This document shows, piece by piece, positions 1 through 5,761 of a stretch of DNA of 11,247 nt. The translations under genes were made by a program, and so were the position numbers. The stretch is from Thermoplasmata archaeon (GTDB lineage Archaea; Thermoplasmatota; Thermoplasmata; Lutacidiplasmatales; UBA184): contig JAKATE010000054.1 in NCBI GenBank assembly GCA_021828085.1, positions 1-11,247 of the forward strand, read 5' to 3'. Numbering within the stretch: position 1 is the stretch's first letter; each line of letters opens with the position of its first letter. The notes under the pieces are model-generated. The model did no database searches, was not told where the DNA came from, and saw only the letters and a list, made by a program, of their open reading frames with translations.

Positions 1-2278
1 AGAGTCGGAGGAGGTCCAAGAGCATCCCGGTCCCCCGGAGCCGCTCGTTCACCTCGTCCAAATGCTGCTCTGCCCAGGGCCAGGCCACGTCCCGGGCCGC
101 AGGATTGAGAGCGGACTCGACGACCAGCCGGTAGAAGTTCCCCCGGTTGACCTCGCCGGCGAGGCCCAGGTCCAAGGCCTGTGTGACGCTGCCGGGGTCG
201 CTGTTGGCCGCGAGGGCGGTCTCCAGCGCCTGGGACTCGGATTCGGGAAGGTTCTTTCGCAGCATCGCCCGGAGGCCTTCGAAGGCTTGAGGGCCCCCCG
301 TGGAGGAGTAGGCGAACGCCACCGCCTCCCGTACGTCCGGGTCGAGCTCCTCCCATCGGGAGAAGTGACCGGAGATCTCGCGGGCGAAAGCGGGATCGAC
401 CTGCGCCCGGGCCTCGGTGACGAGCCCGCGGAGCGACCCGTCGCTGGTGTTCTCCCCGGGCTTTCGCGTAAGGCCCAGCCGTTCGGTCTGGTCCTTGAGG
501 AAGCGCAGCGCCAGGGAGTGCACGGCGGGCATCCCGCGGGTCCATCGGTCCATCTGGGCGAGGGACATGGCGACCCCGCTGGCGAGCGGATAGTCGGTGG
601 CGCCCTGCGAGGTCTCCACGAACGAGCGGTACCGCTCCCAACCGATGTCCCCCGACAGGAGGAACGCCTGGATGTCCTCGAAGAGGATGAACCGGTCCCC
701 CATGGAGCGACGGGAGAAGCCCGCGAGGAGCCGGTCGTAGAGCGGTGCATCGTAGAGGGTCCGGTAGAAGCCGGTCGCGTCGGCGTTGAGGTGGACCGTC
801 GCCTTCGCCGGGACCTCCAGTTCTGCCCGTTTCCCTTCGAACAGGAAGGGCCGCCGTTGGCCGTCCACTTGGACCACCATGGGGATCGGCCAGGTCTGGT
901 CGCTCTTCGAGCCCTCATAAGAGAAGCGCGTCTGCTCGAGGGCGATCCGGTTCCCCTCGAGACGTGCACGGATGACCGGCAGTCCCGGACTCTCGACCCA
1001 GACGCGGAGGATCCGGGTCACGTCCTCCCCCGAGACCTCTTGGAGGGCCGCCCACAGGTCTTCGCTCCGCGCATTCTTCCAGGCGTGGCGCCGCAGGTAC
1101 TCCCCGACCCCGGCCCGGAAGCGCTCGGCGCCGAGGTAACCCTCGATCATGCGGAGCACGCTGGCCCCCTTCGTGTACGCAATCAGATCGATGGCCTGAT
1201 GGATGTCCTCCGCCCGCGGGACCGGGACTTGGACGCTGTGCGTGCTGGCGAGCGAATCCAGCACCAAGCCTCTCCGGGTCCAGTTGATGAGCATGTCCTC
1301 GACGGTGTTGAGCTCGGGATAGGCCTCCTCGACGATCTTGTGCTCCAGGAAGGTCGCGAAGCTCTCGTTGAGCCAGATGTCGGACCACCAATACGGAGTG
1401 ACCAGGTTCCCGAACCACTGGTGGGCCACCTCGTGCGCGATGGTGTGGTAGGCGAAGCGCAGCTCCGCGGCAGGGGCCTTCGGCCCGATGAGCATCTGGA
1501 GCTCCCGGAAGGCGATGGCCCCCCAATTCTCCATCGCTCCGAACGGGAACTCGGGAACAGCGATGAGGTCGAGCTTGGGCAGAGGGTAGTCCAGCTGGTA
1601 GTAGCGAGAGAGCGCCTCCAGCGAGCGACGGGCCACATCGATGGCGGTGCGGCCCTCCTCGCTCCGGCCCGGGGGAGTGAGCGCGCGGATGGCGACTTGG
1701 CCGCTGTGGTCATCGAGATGGTCGAACCTCCCTACCCCGAGGTAGAAGAGATAGGTGGCCATCGGCGGGGTCTTGGCAAAGCTCCAACGGGCTCGACCTC
1801 CCGGTAACGCCGTGAGCTCGGCTCCGGTGTTGGAGACGACCTCGAGCCCCTCGGGGACGACCACTTCCAGCTCCAGCGGGGCCTTCTGATCCGGGCGGTC
1901 CACGCACGGGAAGATCTTGTGCGCGCCTGTCGGCTCGCACTGGGTGGTGAGGATGTAGGAGCTATCGAACTTGGAGCGATAGAGCCCCATGAGGCCCCCG
2001 GGCTCCACAGCGCCCTCGAAGTCGACCTGGGCACGGGCGCTTCCGCGGACCGGCGCCTGGACCAGGAGCTGCTCCTTCTCCTCGTTCTGGAGGAACGGCA
2101 CGGGAGCCTCCCCCAGCCGCACCTGAGAGATCTTCAGCTTCGAGGAGTCCAGAGTGAACTCGGACGCCCCGCCCGAGAGATCGATCTGGACCGACCCCTT
2201 CCAGCTCTGCCCGGCGAAGTCGATCTCGAGAGAGAGCCGGTAGCCGAGGACCCGCAAGGGGTAGGGTGGGATCGCCAT
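1..2278 (-). CDS. M1-family zinc aminopeptidase (tricorn-interacting factor F2/F3-like), 3' end outside the window
   Basis: This enzyme is predicted to remove N-terminal residues from cytosolic peptides using one Zn2+; in Thermoplasma, related factors F2/F3 finish degradation of peptides from the proteasome and tricorn. The reading frame is open from ATG (2278-2276) to the left edge, giving 759 residues. An N-terminal beta domain covers about residues 1-195. The catalytic domain shows the exopeptidase motif GAMEN at 247-251, the zinc site HEVAH at 282-286 with the third ligand E305 (exact HEXXH-x18-E spacing), and the transition-state Tyr368 in YTKG. A helical ERAP1_C-like domain follows to the end. 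Family members are about 780-850 residues, so only a short C-terminal piece is missing. No signal peptide is visible. The ATG lies about 32 nt downstream of a TATA-like element and has no Shine-Dalgarno sequence, suggesting a nearly leaderless mRNA. Family assignment is very secure; the link to proteasome products is inferred from homologues. Confidence 0.96.
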   Translation of the reverse strand, partial: MAIPPYPLRVLGYRLSLEIDFAGQSWKGSVQIDLSGGASEFTLDSSKLKISQVRLGEAPVPFLQNEEKEQLLVQAPVRGSARAQVDFEGAVEPGGLMGLYRSKFDSSYILTTQCEPTGAHKIFPCVDRPDQKAPLELEVVVPEGLEVVSNTGAELTALPGGRARWSFAKTPPMATYLFYLGVGRFDHLDDHSGQVAIRALTPPGRSEEGRTAIDVARRSLEALSRYYQLDYPLPKLDLIAVPEFPFGAMENWGAIAFRELQMLIGPKAPAAELRFAYHTIAHEVAHQWFGNLVTPYWWSDIWLNESFATFLEHKIVEEAYPELNTVEDMLINWTRRGLVLDSLASTHSVQVPVPRAEDIHQAIDLIAYTKGASVLRMIEGYLGAERFRAGVGEYLRRHAWKNARSEDLWAALQEVSGEDVTRILRVWVESPGLPVIRARLEGNRIALEQTRFSYEGSKSDQTWPIPMVVQVDGQRRPFLFEGKRAELEVPAKATVHLNADATGFYRTLYDAPLYDRLLAGFSRRSMGDRFILFEDIQAFLLSGDIGWERYRSFVETSQGATDYPLASGVAMSLAQMDRWTRGMPAVHSLALRFLKDQTERLGLTRKPGENTSDGSLRGLVTEARAQVDPAFAREISGHFSRWEELDPDVREAVAFAYSSTGGPQAFEGLRAMLRKNLPESESQALETALAANSDPGSVTQALDLGLAGEVNRGNFYRLVVESALNPAARDVAWPWAEQHLDEVNERLRGTGMLLDLLRL

Positions 2279-2305
2279 GGTCGCGGGGCAAGAGCAGGGA
2301 AGGGA

Positions 2306-2314
2306 CTAATCAAG
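2306..2314 (-). promoter_or_regulatory. Putative TATA-like box for the M1 aminopeptidase
   Basis: Read on the minus strand this is CTTGATTAG, the only AT-rich patch in the 153-nt gap after the FMN reductase gene. Its centre is about 32 nt upstream of the aminopeptidase ATG, which would place the transcript start within a few bases of the start codon. It suggests the aminopeptidase has its own promoter rather than relying only on read-through from the flavoprotein gene. Confidence 0.4.
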
Positions 2315-2431
2315 ACTCTGTGAACGGTGCGCCCCGAATCGTCGCCTTTCCCGGCCGCTCCCACCGATGGGCTTCGCGTCTCCTCGTGGCCGAGAGGGCC
2401 CGCCTCGCTGGCCCGGTGGGACCCCCGAGGC

Positions 2432-2989
2432 CTACGCGCGGAGGGTCTTGAGCGCTGTGCTCCAGGCGACGACCTGATTGAGCATTTCCTCGAGGTCCTT
2501 CACCTTCGAAGGGCTGGGTTTGAACCTGCGCATCTCCTCGAACTCGGTCCCGAGCGGAAGGAACACTTGCCGGCGGACGTCCGCCACGGCGATCTCGCCC
2601 ATGACCTGTCGCAGTTGTTCCACCGCCCGCACGCCGCCGGCGCTCCCGTAGCTCACGAACCCGGCGGCCTTGTCGTTCCACTCCTTGAAGAGGAAATCAA
2701 TGGCGTTCTTGAGGGCCCCCGGCATTCCGTGGTTGTACTCGGCCGTCACGAACACGAAGCCGTCGAACGGCGCGATGCGCTGCGCCCATGCCTTGGTGTG
2801 GGCGTTGGCATACCGGCCGGCCGACGGAGGGATCGCCTCGTCGAGGAAGGGAAGGTTGACCTCCTTGAGGTCGATGAGCTCGAACTCGGCGTCATGCCGC
2901 TGCCGGGCATGATCGTACACCCACTGCCCCACCTGTTCCCCGTTGCGGCTGGGCCGCGTGCTCCCGATGATGATGGCGATGCGGACCAT
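2432..2989 (-). CDS. NADPH-dependent FMN reductase family protein
   Basis: This is a 185-residue flavodoxin-like flavoprotein of the NADPH-dependent FMN reductase/azoreductase/chromate reductase family, likely cytosolic and using FMN to reduce quinones or other acceptors. The N-terminal beta strand runs into GSTRPSRNG (residues 9-17), the FMN phosphate-binding loop. AEYNHGMPGALKNAIDF (83-99) is the family signature, usually PEYN but here with Ala in place of Pro. SYGSAGGVRA (113-122) is the second flavin-contact loop. Two in-frame ATGs exist. I chose the one at 2989-2987 because the GGAGG at 3002-2998 is 8 nt away, whereas it is only about 2 nt from the ATG at 2995-2993; the longer form would add only two residues (MG). 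The gene is divergent from the winged-helix gene, which might regulate it. The physiological substrate cannot be read from sequence. Confidence 0.93.
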   Translation of the reverse strand: MVRIAIIIGSTRPSRNGEQVGQWVYDHARQRHDAEFELIDLKEVNLPFLDEAIPPSAGRYANAHTKAWAQRIAPFDGFVFVTAEYNHGMPGALKNAIDFLFKEWNDKAAGFVSYGSAGGVRAVEQLRQVMGEIAVADVRRQVFLPLGTEFEEMRRFKPSPSKVKDLEEMLNQVVAWSTALKTLRA

Positions 2990-2996
2990 TCCCATT

Positions 2997-3002
2997 TCCT
3001 CC
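2997..3002 (-). promoter_or_regulatory. Shine-Dalgarno GGAGGA that decides the flavoprotein start
   Basis: On the minus strand GGAGGA precedes two closely spaced ATG codons. Spacing is 8 nt to the downstream ATG (2989) and about 2 nt to the upstream one (2995), so the downstream ATG is the better translation start. Confidence 0.55.
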
Positions 3003-3025
3003 GAAGGCCGCTCAAAGCCGGTTCG

Positions 3026-3031
3026 ATTTAA
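3026..3031 (-). promoter_or_regulatory. Putative TATA-like box for the FMN reductase gene
   Basis: Minus-strand TTAAAT, inside GGGTTAAATCG, is centred about 39 nt upstream of the preferred start codon. A transcript start about 26 nt downstream would fall near base 3002 and give a leader of about 13 nt containing the Shine-Dalgarno sequence. The assignment rests on composition and spacing only. Confidence 0.45.
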
Positions 3032-3144
3032 CCCTCCGCTTTCCGGACGGAAACCCTCGGCCCCCCAAGCAAGTGAAGGGCCCTGGGACCGGCCGAATCC
3101 TTGTTCCGATCGGACCCGCCGGGGTCCATCGACGCGCCTGCCAA

Positions 3145-3153
3145 GATATTAAT
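3145..3153 (+). promoter_or_regulatory. Putative TATA-like box for the winged-helix gene
   Basis: GATATTAAT is a strongly AT-rich patch in GC-rich surroundings, centred about 36 nt upstream of the ATG at 3185. The predicted leader would be about 10 nt and would include GAGGT (3176-3180), a weak Shine-Dalgarno-like sequence. Confidence 0.5.
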
Positions 3154-3184
3154 AGCGCCGAGAGGTGCGAGGCTAGAGGTTAGC

Positions 3185-3589
3185 ATGTCAAGCCCTCAAG
3201 AACCCGAGCACGAGCCTGGGGAGGGGACCCCGCTCGTCGACCGGATCCTCTCGGAACTCGAGCTGCTCGCGCGGAACGTGGACATCCTCGAGAGGCTCTC
3301 GGACAATCATCCCATGGGGATCATCCGACTCTCCGAAGCCCTCAAGCTCCCTATCCACAAGGTCCGCTACTCCCTTCACCTGCTCGAACGGCAAGGAGTC
3401 ATCGAGCCCTCGGCCGAGGGGGCGGTGGTGACCGACCGGGCCCAGGAATATCTCCGCGACCTGGAACGATCGCTCGATCGCATGACCGAGATCACCCGGC
3501 ACCTGAAGGAGCGCAGCACGGCCTTCAAGGCCCGGGGCGAGACCGCCCAAGGGCGCGGTGGGGCCGGTTCGGCCCGAAAGGCAGCCTAA
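3185..3589 (+). CDS. Small winged helix-turn-helix protein with C-terminal coiled coil
   Basis: This 134-residue protein is probably a DNA-binding regulator. Residues 1-15 are acidic and likely disordered. Helices at about 16-40 lead into a wHTH core: RLSEALKLPIHKVRYSLHLL (residues 48-67) is the helix-turn-recognition-helix unit, GVIEPSAEGAVVTDRAQEYL (71-90) forms the wing and a closing helix. Residues 90-115 (RDLERSLDRMTEITRHLKER) make a charged amphipathic helix suited to dimerisation, followed by a basic Gly/Ala-rich tail. I chose ATG 3185 rather than the further upstream in-frame ATG (3101) because the upstream 28 codons span the TATA-like box and show poor protein character. The gene is divergent from the FMN reductase and its stop codon overlaps the likely promoter of tRNA-Asn. 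It matches the general pattern of archaeal predicted transcriptional regulators; target and effector are unknown. Confidence 0.85.
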   Translation: MSSPQEPEHEPGEGTPLVDRILSELELLARNVDILERLSDNHPMGIIRLSEALKLPIHKVRYSLHLLERQGVIEPSAEGAVVTDRAQEYLRDLERSLDRMTEITRHLKERSTAFKARGETAQGRGGAGSARKAA

Positions 3590-3598
3590 ACCTAAAGA
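3587..3598 (+). promoter_or_regulatory. Putative box A for tRNA-Asn, overlapping the upstream stop codon
   Basis: TAAACCTAAAGA is the only AT-rich element between the wHTH gene and the tRNA and lies about 26-37 nt upstream of the tRNA 5' end, the usual archaeal box A distance. The first three bases are the TAA stop codon of the winged-helix gene, so promoter and coding end share sequence. Confidence 0.45.
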
Positions 3599-3623
3599 CC
3601 CCTGGAGAGTCGCGTTGTCCGGT

Positions 3624-3728
3624 GCCGCCGTAGCTCAGCGGTAGAGCGATCGGCTGTTAACCGAAAGGTCCGCGGTTCGAATGGAGGGGCGGAAGGACCG
3701 CCCCTCCTCGAGACTCCGCGCGGCGGCG
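3624..3728 (+). tRNA. tRNA-Asn(GUU) interrupted by a 33-nt T-loop intron
   Basis: All cloverleaf parts are present. The acceptor stem is GCCGCCG (3624-3630) with CGGCGGC (3721-3727) and discriminator G3728. The D-arm is GCTC/GAGC with loop AGCGGTA. The anticodon loop CTGTTAA (3654-3660) carries GTT. The variable loop is AGGTC and the T-stem is CGCGG (3671-3675) with CCGCG (3716-3720). The T-loop starts normally (TTCGA, 3676-3680) but 35 bases separate it from the T-stem 3' strand. Removing 33 nt restores a 7-nt loop, TTCGAAT, and a normal 72-nt tRNA. CCA is not encoded. The 27-43 pair of the anticodon stem is an A-A mismatch (3649/3665). Anticodon and G discriminator fit archaeal tRNA-Asn. 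A non-canonical-position intron implies archaeal splicing endonuclease processing. Confidence 0.93.
3682..3714 (+). other. tRNA intron with bulge-helix-bulge-like fold in the T-loop
   Basis: The intron core is a perfect 10-bp hairpin, GGAGGGGCGG (3683-3692) with CCGCCCCTCC (3698-3707), loop AAGGA. Below it, TCGA (3677-3680) of the T-loop pairs with TCGA (3708-3711), extendable by a T3676-G3712 wobble. This leaves bulges A3681-T3682 on the 5' side and A3713-T3715 on the 3' side, then the T-stem. This is a slightly relaxed bulge-helix-bulge: the 5' bulge has 2 nt instead of 3. Boundaries are ambiguous by one base: 3682-3714 and 3683-3715 give the same mature sequence. Confidence 0.85.
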
Positions 3729-3786
3729 CTCCCCTCCGGGGGTATCGCTCCTGAGCCAATGGCAGGGACCGAGGGGACCGGCTCAA

Positions 3787-4023
3787 GGGGCGTCGACCCT
3801 GGTCTCCTCTGCAGGCGCCCAGTCCGTCCCCTCTCGGGAGGGAAAGATTCGGCCTGTGGCAAGGGCAAAACGCGTCGGTACGACTCTGGAGGGGAGAGCG
3901 GCGCGCTTGGCCCTCGCGCTTCACCGGAGGGCAAGGCTCGGACCGGAGACACAGAATCCGATTGGGCAAGGCCTCCGCGCCCGGGAGGTCCCCACAGGTC
4001 CCCCAGTGTCCGGTCGACGCCTC
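3787..4023 (+). ncRNA. Candidate structured RNA between the two tRNA genes (unidentified)
   Basis: No protein-like frame fits here, but nested helices do. A closing stem pairs 3787-3798 (GGGGCGTCGACC) with 4012-4023, 12 bp with one G-U. An inner stem pairs 3851-3859 (GGCCTGTGG) with 3992-4000, 9 bp with one G-U. Local hairpins are 3829-3833/3838-3842 (loop TCGG), 3906-3915/3927-3935 (9 bp, one bulged G) and 3970-3976/3984-3990 (7 bp, 7-nt loop). GGGAAAG (3840-3846) and ACAGAA (3951-3956) occupy relative positions reminiscent of conserved regions I and V of RNase P RNA, but the space between them is far too short for a standard molecule and the inner stem would conflict with the RNase P topology. 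I do not recognise the RNA. Strand is assumed from the flanking tRNAs. In such GC-rich DNA some helices arise by chance. Confidence 0.35.
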
Positions 4024-4060
4024 CGAAAGGCAAACGTAGCCCACCTCGGTCTCGGGCCGG

Positions 4061-4132
4061 GGGCCCGTAGCTTAGTGGTGGAGCGGCCGGCTCATAACCG
4101 GCTGGTCGTCGGTTCGATTCCGACCGGGCCCA
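4061..4132 (+). tRNA. tRNA with CAU anticodon, probably tRNA-Ile2 (otherwise elongator tRNA-Met)
   Basis: This is a complete 72-nt cloverleaf with no intron. The acceptor stem is GGGCCCG (4061-4067) paired with CGGGCCC (4125-4131), with discriminator A4132. The D-arm is GCTT/GAGC, the anticodon stem GCCGG/CCGGC closes loop CTCATAA (anticodon CAT, 4093-4095), the variable loop is TGGTC, and the T-arm is GTCGG-TTCGATT-CCGAC. CCA is not encoded. It lacks the three-G/three-C anticodon-stem pattern of initiators. The GGGCCC-start acceptor resembles archaeal isoleucine tRNAs more than the GCC-start elongator Met, so a C34-modified (agmatidine, TiaS-dependent) AUA-reading tRNA-Ile2 is my preferred reading. 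Confidence 0.93.
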
Positions 4133-4190
4133 GGGCGAACAGCGTTCTCCGCAGGGCCTCCCCCCTCGTCTTCCAAACAACCCCATCGAA

Positions 4191-4260
4191 GAGGTTGACC
4201 AGGGATCCTTCCCTGGAGGTCGGCAGAGTGACTCTGACCTGAACGTTGATTCCCAACCTC
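4191..4260. ncRNA. Compact cloverleaf-like structured element, not a recognisable tRNA
   Basis: A 7-bp closing stem, GAGGTTG (4191-4197) with CAACCTC (4254-4260), encloses two adjacent hairpins: CCAGGGA-TCCT-TCCCTGG (4199-4216) and AGGT-(CGG)-CAGAG-TGA-CTCTG-ACCT (4217-4240), plus a weak 3-bp stem-loop (4241-4252). Length (70 nt) and the 7-bp closing stem mimic a tRNA, but neither strand has a TTCRA T-loop, a 7-nt anticodon loop or D-loop GG. It could be a decayed tRNA, a small structured RNA, a regulatory element or chance. It lies 58 nt after the CAU tRNA. Confidence 0.35.
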
Positions 4261-4691
4261 ACCGCGATCCGAGCCACACACGAAATGCCCCCCTGATCGA
4301 GTACCAGGTCACCCCCTCTCCGCCCTCCGGGCCCCTCGCAAGGGTCCGTGAATGGTAGCTGGGGCCTCCTGAGTGCAACTGCTCGACCAGGGCGGCCCTC
4401 TGCAGTGTGGGCCCTCGCACCGGTCGCGCCTCCCTGAGACCCGTCAGTCTCCCCACTGCTTCGACGATATGGTTCCCCGATACACTACCTCAGCATCCTT
4501 CGGGCCAAGCACAAGGCGACGCCCTCGTCGTCGAGGTTGCCTCGCATCCCGTGTTCGGGCAGGCCCCCGCTTGGCGGGCGGAAGGGCGCTCCGGCAAGGG
4601 GCGTGAGCCCGGCCCCTCCTCCCATCTATATCTGCGGTGCCTCGCTGAATGAGGGGCGAGGGCTTAGCTCCTCCGCGCCGAGAGACTCCGC
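4261..4691. other. Non-coding stretch before the MDR oxidoreductase gene
   Basis: I find no convincing gene here. Codon composition is unlike the neighbouring genes in every frame, and open frames are short and rich in Arg, Pro and Gly. Small GC hairpins occur (for example CCCGC-TTG-GCGGG near 4564-4580). The only recognisable signal is the TATA-like box at 4625-4633. Confidence 0.5.
4625..4633 (+). promoter_or_regulatory. Putative TATA-like box for the MDR oxidoreductase
   Basis: TCTATATCT stands out in GC-rich DNA about 63 nt upstream of the ATG at 4692. A transcript start about 26 nt downstream (near 4655) would leave a leader of about 35 nt, longer than for other genes in the window. Confidence 0.4.
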
Positions 4692-5720
4692 ATGCCGGCC
4701 AGGATGAATCGGAGGTGGTTGATCGCCAAGGTCTTCGACGGCGCCGTCACGGAGGCCAACTTTCAGTGGACCGAGTCCCCCGTCCCCGAACTGGCCGACG
4801 GGCAGTTCCTGGTCCGGAATCGGTGGCTTTCCGTGGACCCGACGCAGGTCCTCGCGCTCCGATCCTCCGATTCCGCCCCGGGACCGGGGCCCGTCGGGGA
4901 ACCCATGTGGTGCCTGACGGTCTCGGAGGTGCTCGAATCCCGTCACCCCGGCTTCTCGCCGGGGAACATCGTCCATGGTCAGATGAACTGGGAGGACTAC
5001 ACCGTTACGGATGGATCGGGCTTCAACCCCGCCTTCCGGCTGCCCGACGACGTGCCGCTCCGTTGGGGGGCGGGCGTCCTGGGACTCTCGGGGATCGTGG
5101 CGTACTTCGGGCTCCACGAGGTCGCCCAGGGGAGAGCGGGAGAGACCATCCTCATCTCCGGGGCGGCCGGAGGGGTGGGTTCGATCCTCTCCCAGCTCGC
5201 TAAGCTCGAGGGCCTCCGGGTGATCGGGATTGCGGGCAGCCCGGCCAAGACCGCGTGGCTCCTCGGGGAGGCCGGGATCGATGCGGTCATCGATTACCAC
5301 CGGGAGGATGTCGGGGAGCGCCTCACCGAACTCTGCCCGGAAGGCATCGACATCTACTTCGACAATCACCACGGGCCGCTCCTCGAGGTCGCGCTCGCAA
5401 GATTGCGAAACCGGGGCCGGGTGGTGCTCTGTGGCCTGAGCTCCCAATATGCCGCGACCCGCTCTACGCCCGGCCCGAGCAACCTCATTCAGCTGATCAT
5501 GGTCAACGGTCGCATGGAGGGTTTCCTGGGAAGGGACTTCCTCCCGCGAAGGGCGGAGGCGTACAACGTTCTGCTCCCGCTCCTGCGATCCGGAAGGCTC
5601 AAGGTGAAGGAGGAGGTCGCCGTGGGCTTACGGGAGGCCCCCCGGGCACTGGCCCGCCTCCTCGCCGGGGAGAACGTCGGTAAACAGCTCGTGCGGATGG
5701 ACGGGGAGCCGGCGCCCTGA
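4692..5720 (+). CDS. MDR-superfamily NADP-dependent oxidoreductase (prostaglandin/leukotriene reductase-like)
   Basis: This 342-residue protein belongs to the zinc-independent medium-chain dehydrogenase/reductase group typified by leukotriene B4 12-hydroxydehydrogenase/prostaglandin reductase and bacterial YncB/CurA-like enzymes, which reduce alpha,beta-unsaturated carbonyls with NADPH. The N-terminal GroES-like domain (about 1-130) carries NRWLSVDPTQ (residues 43-52), the family's N-terminal signature. The Rossmann domain has the nucleotide loop SGAAGGVGS (155-163). DIYFDNHHGPLLEVAL and GRVVLCGLSSQY follow at the positions where family members carry DVYFDNVGG and GRI/VxCGxISQY, then NLIQLIMVNGRMEGFLGRDF. 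No structural-zinc Cys cluster is present, as expected. An alternative start at ATG 4704 would remove four residues; neither has a clear Shine-Dalgarno. The gene is isolated between non-coding stretches, so it is probably monocistronic. Substrate is unknown. Confidence 0.93.
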   Translation: MPARMNRRWLIAKVFDGAVTEANFQWTESPVPELADGQFLVRNRWLSVDPTQVLALRSSDSAPGPGPVGEPMWCLTVSEVLESRHPGFSPGNIVHGQMNWEDYTVTDGSGFNPAFRLPDDVPLRWGAGVLGLSGIVAYFGLHEVAQGRAGETILISGAAGGVGSILSQLAKLEGLRVIGIAGSPAKTAWLLGEAGIDAVIDYHREDVGERLTELCPEGIDIYFDNHHGPLLEVALARLRNRGRVVLCGLSSQYAATRSTPGPSNLIQLIMVNGRMEGFLGRDFLPRRAEAYNVLLPLLRSGRLKVKEEVAVGLREAPRALARLLAGENVGKQLVRMDGEPAP

Positions 5721-5730
5721 TGGGCCCGGA

Positions 5731-5761
5731 CCTTCCACGACCGCGGGATTGCCGTGGAGGG
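5731..5761 (+). terminator. Stem-loop after the MDR oxidoreductase stop
   Basis: CCTTCCACG (5731-5739) can pair with CGTGGAGGG (5753-5761), 9 bp with one G-U and a 13-nt loop, beginning 10 nt after the stop codon. No T-run follows, so archaeal-type oligo-T termination is not evident; it may instead protect the 3' end or be incidental. Confidence 0.3.

Noticed and set aside
62..1807. A 581-codon open frame on the plus strand
   Set aside because: It is antisense to the M1 aminopeptidase, which has intact catalytic motifs. The plus-strand translation has no recognisable domain and reflects high-GC codon-position bias.
4191..4260. A genuine tRNA gene at this element
   Set aside because: No TTCRA T-loop, no 7-nt anticodon loop and no D-loop GG on either strand, despite the 7-bp closing stem.
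4072..4281. Minus-strand frames containing GIEPTTSRL- or NRTDDQPV-like peptides
   Set aside because: These are the familiar false proteins that arise from translating the antisense of a CAU-anticodon tRNA.
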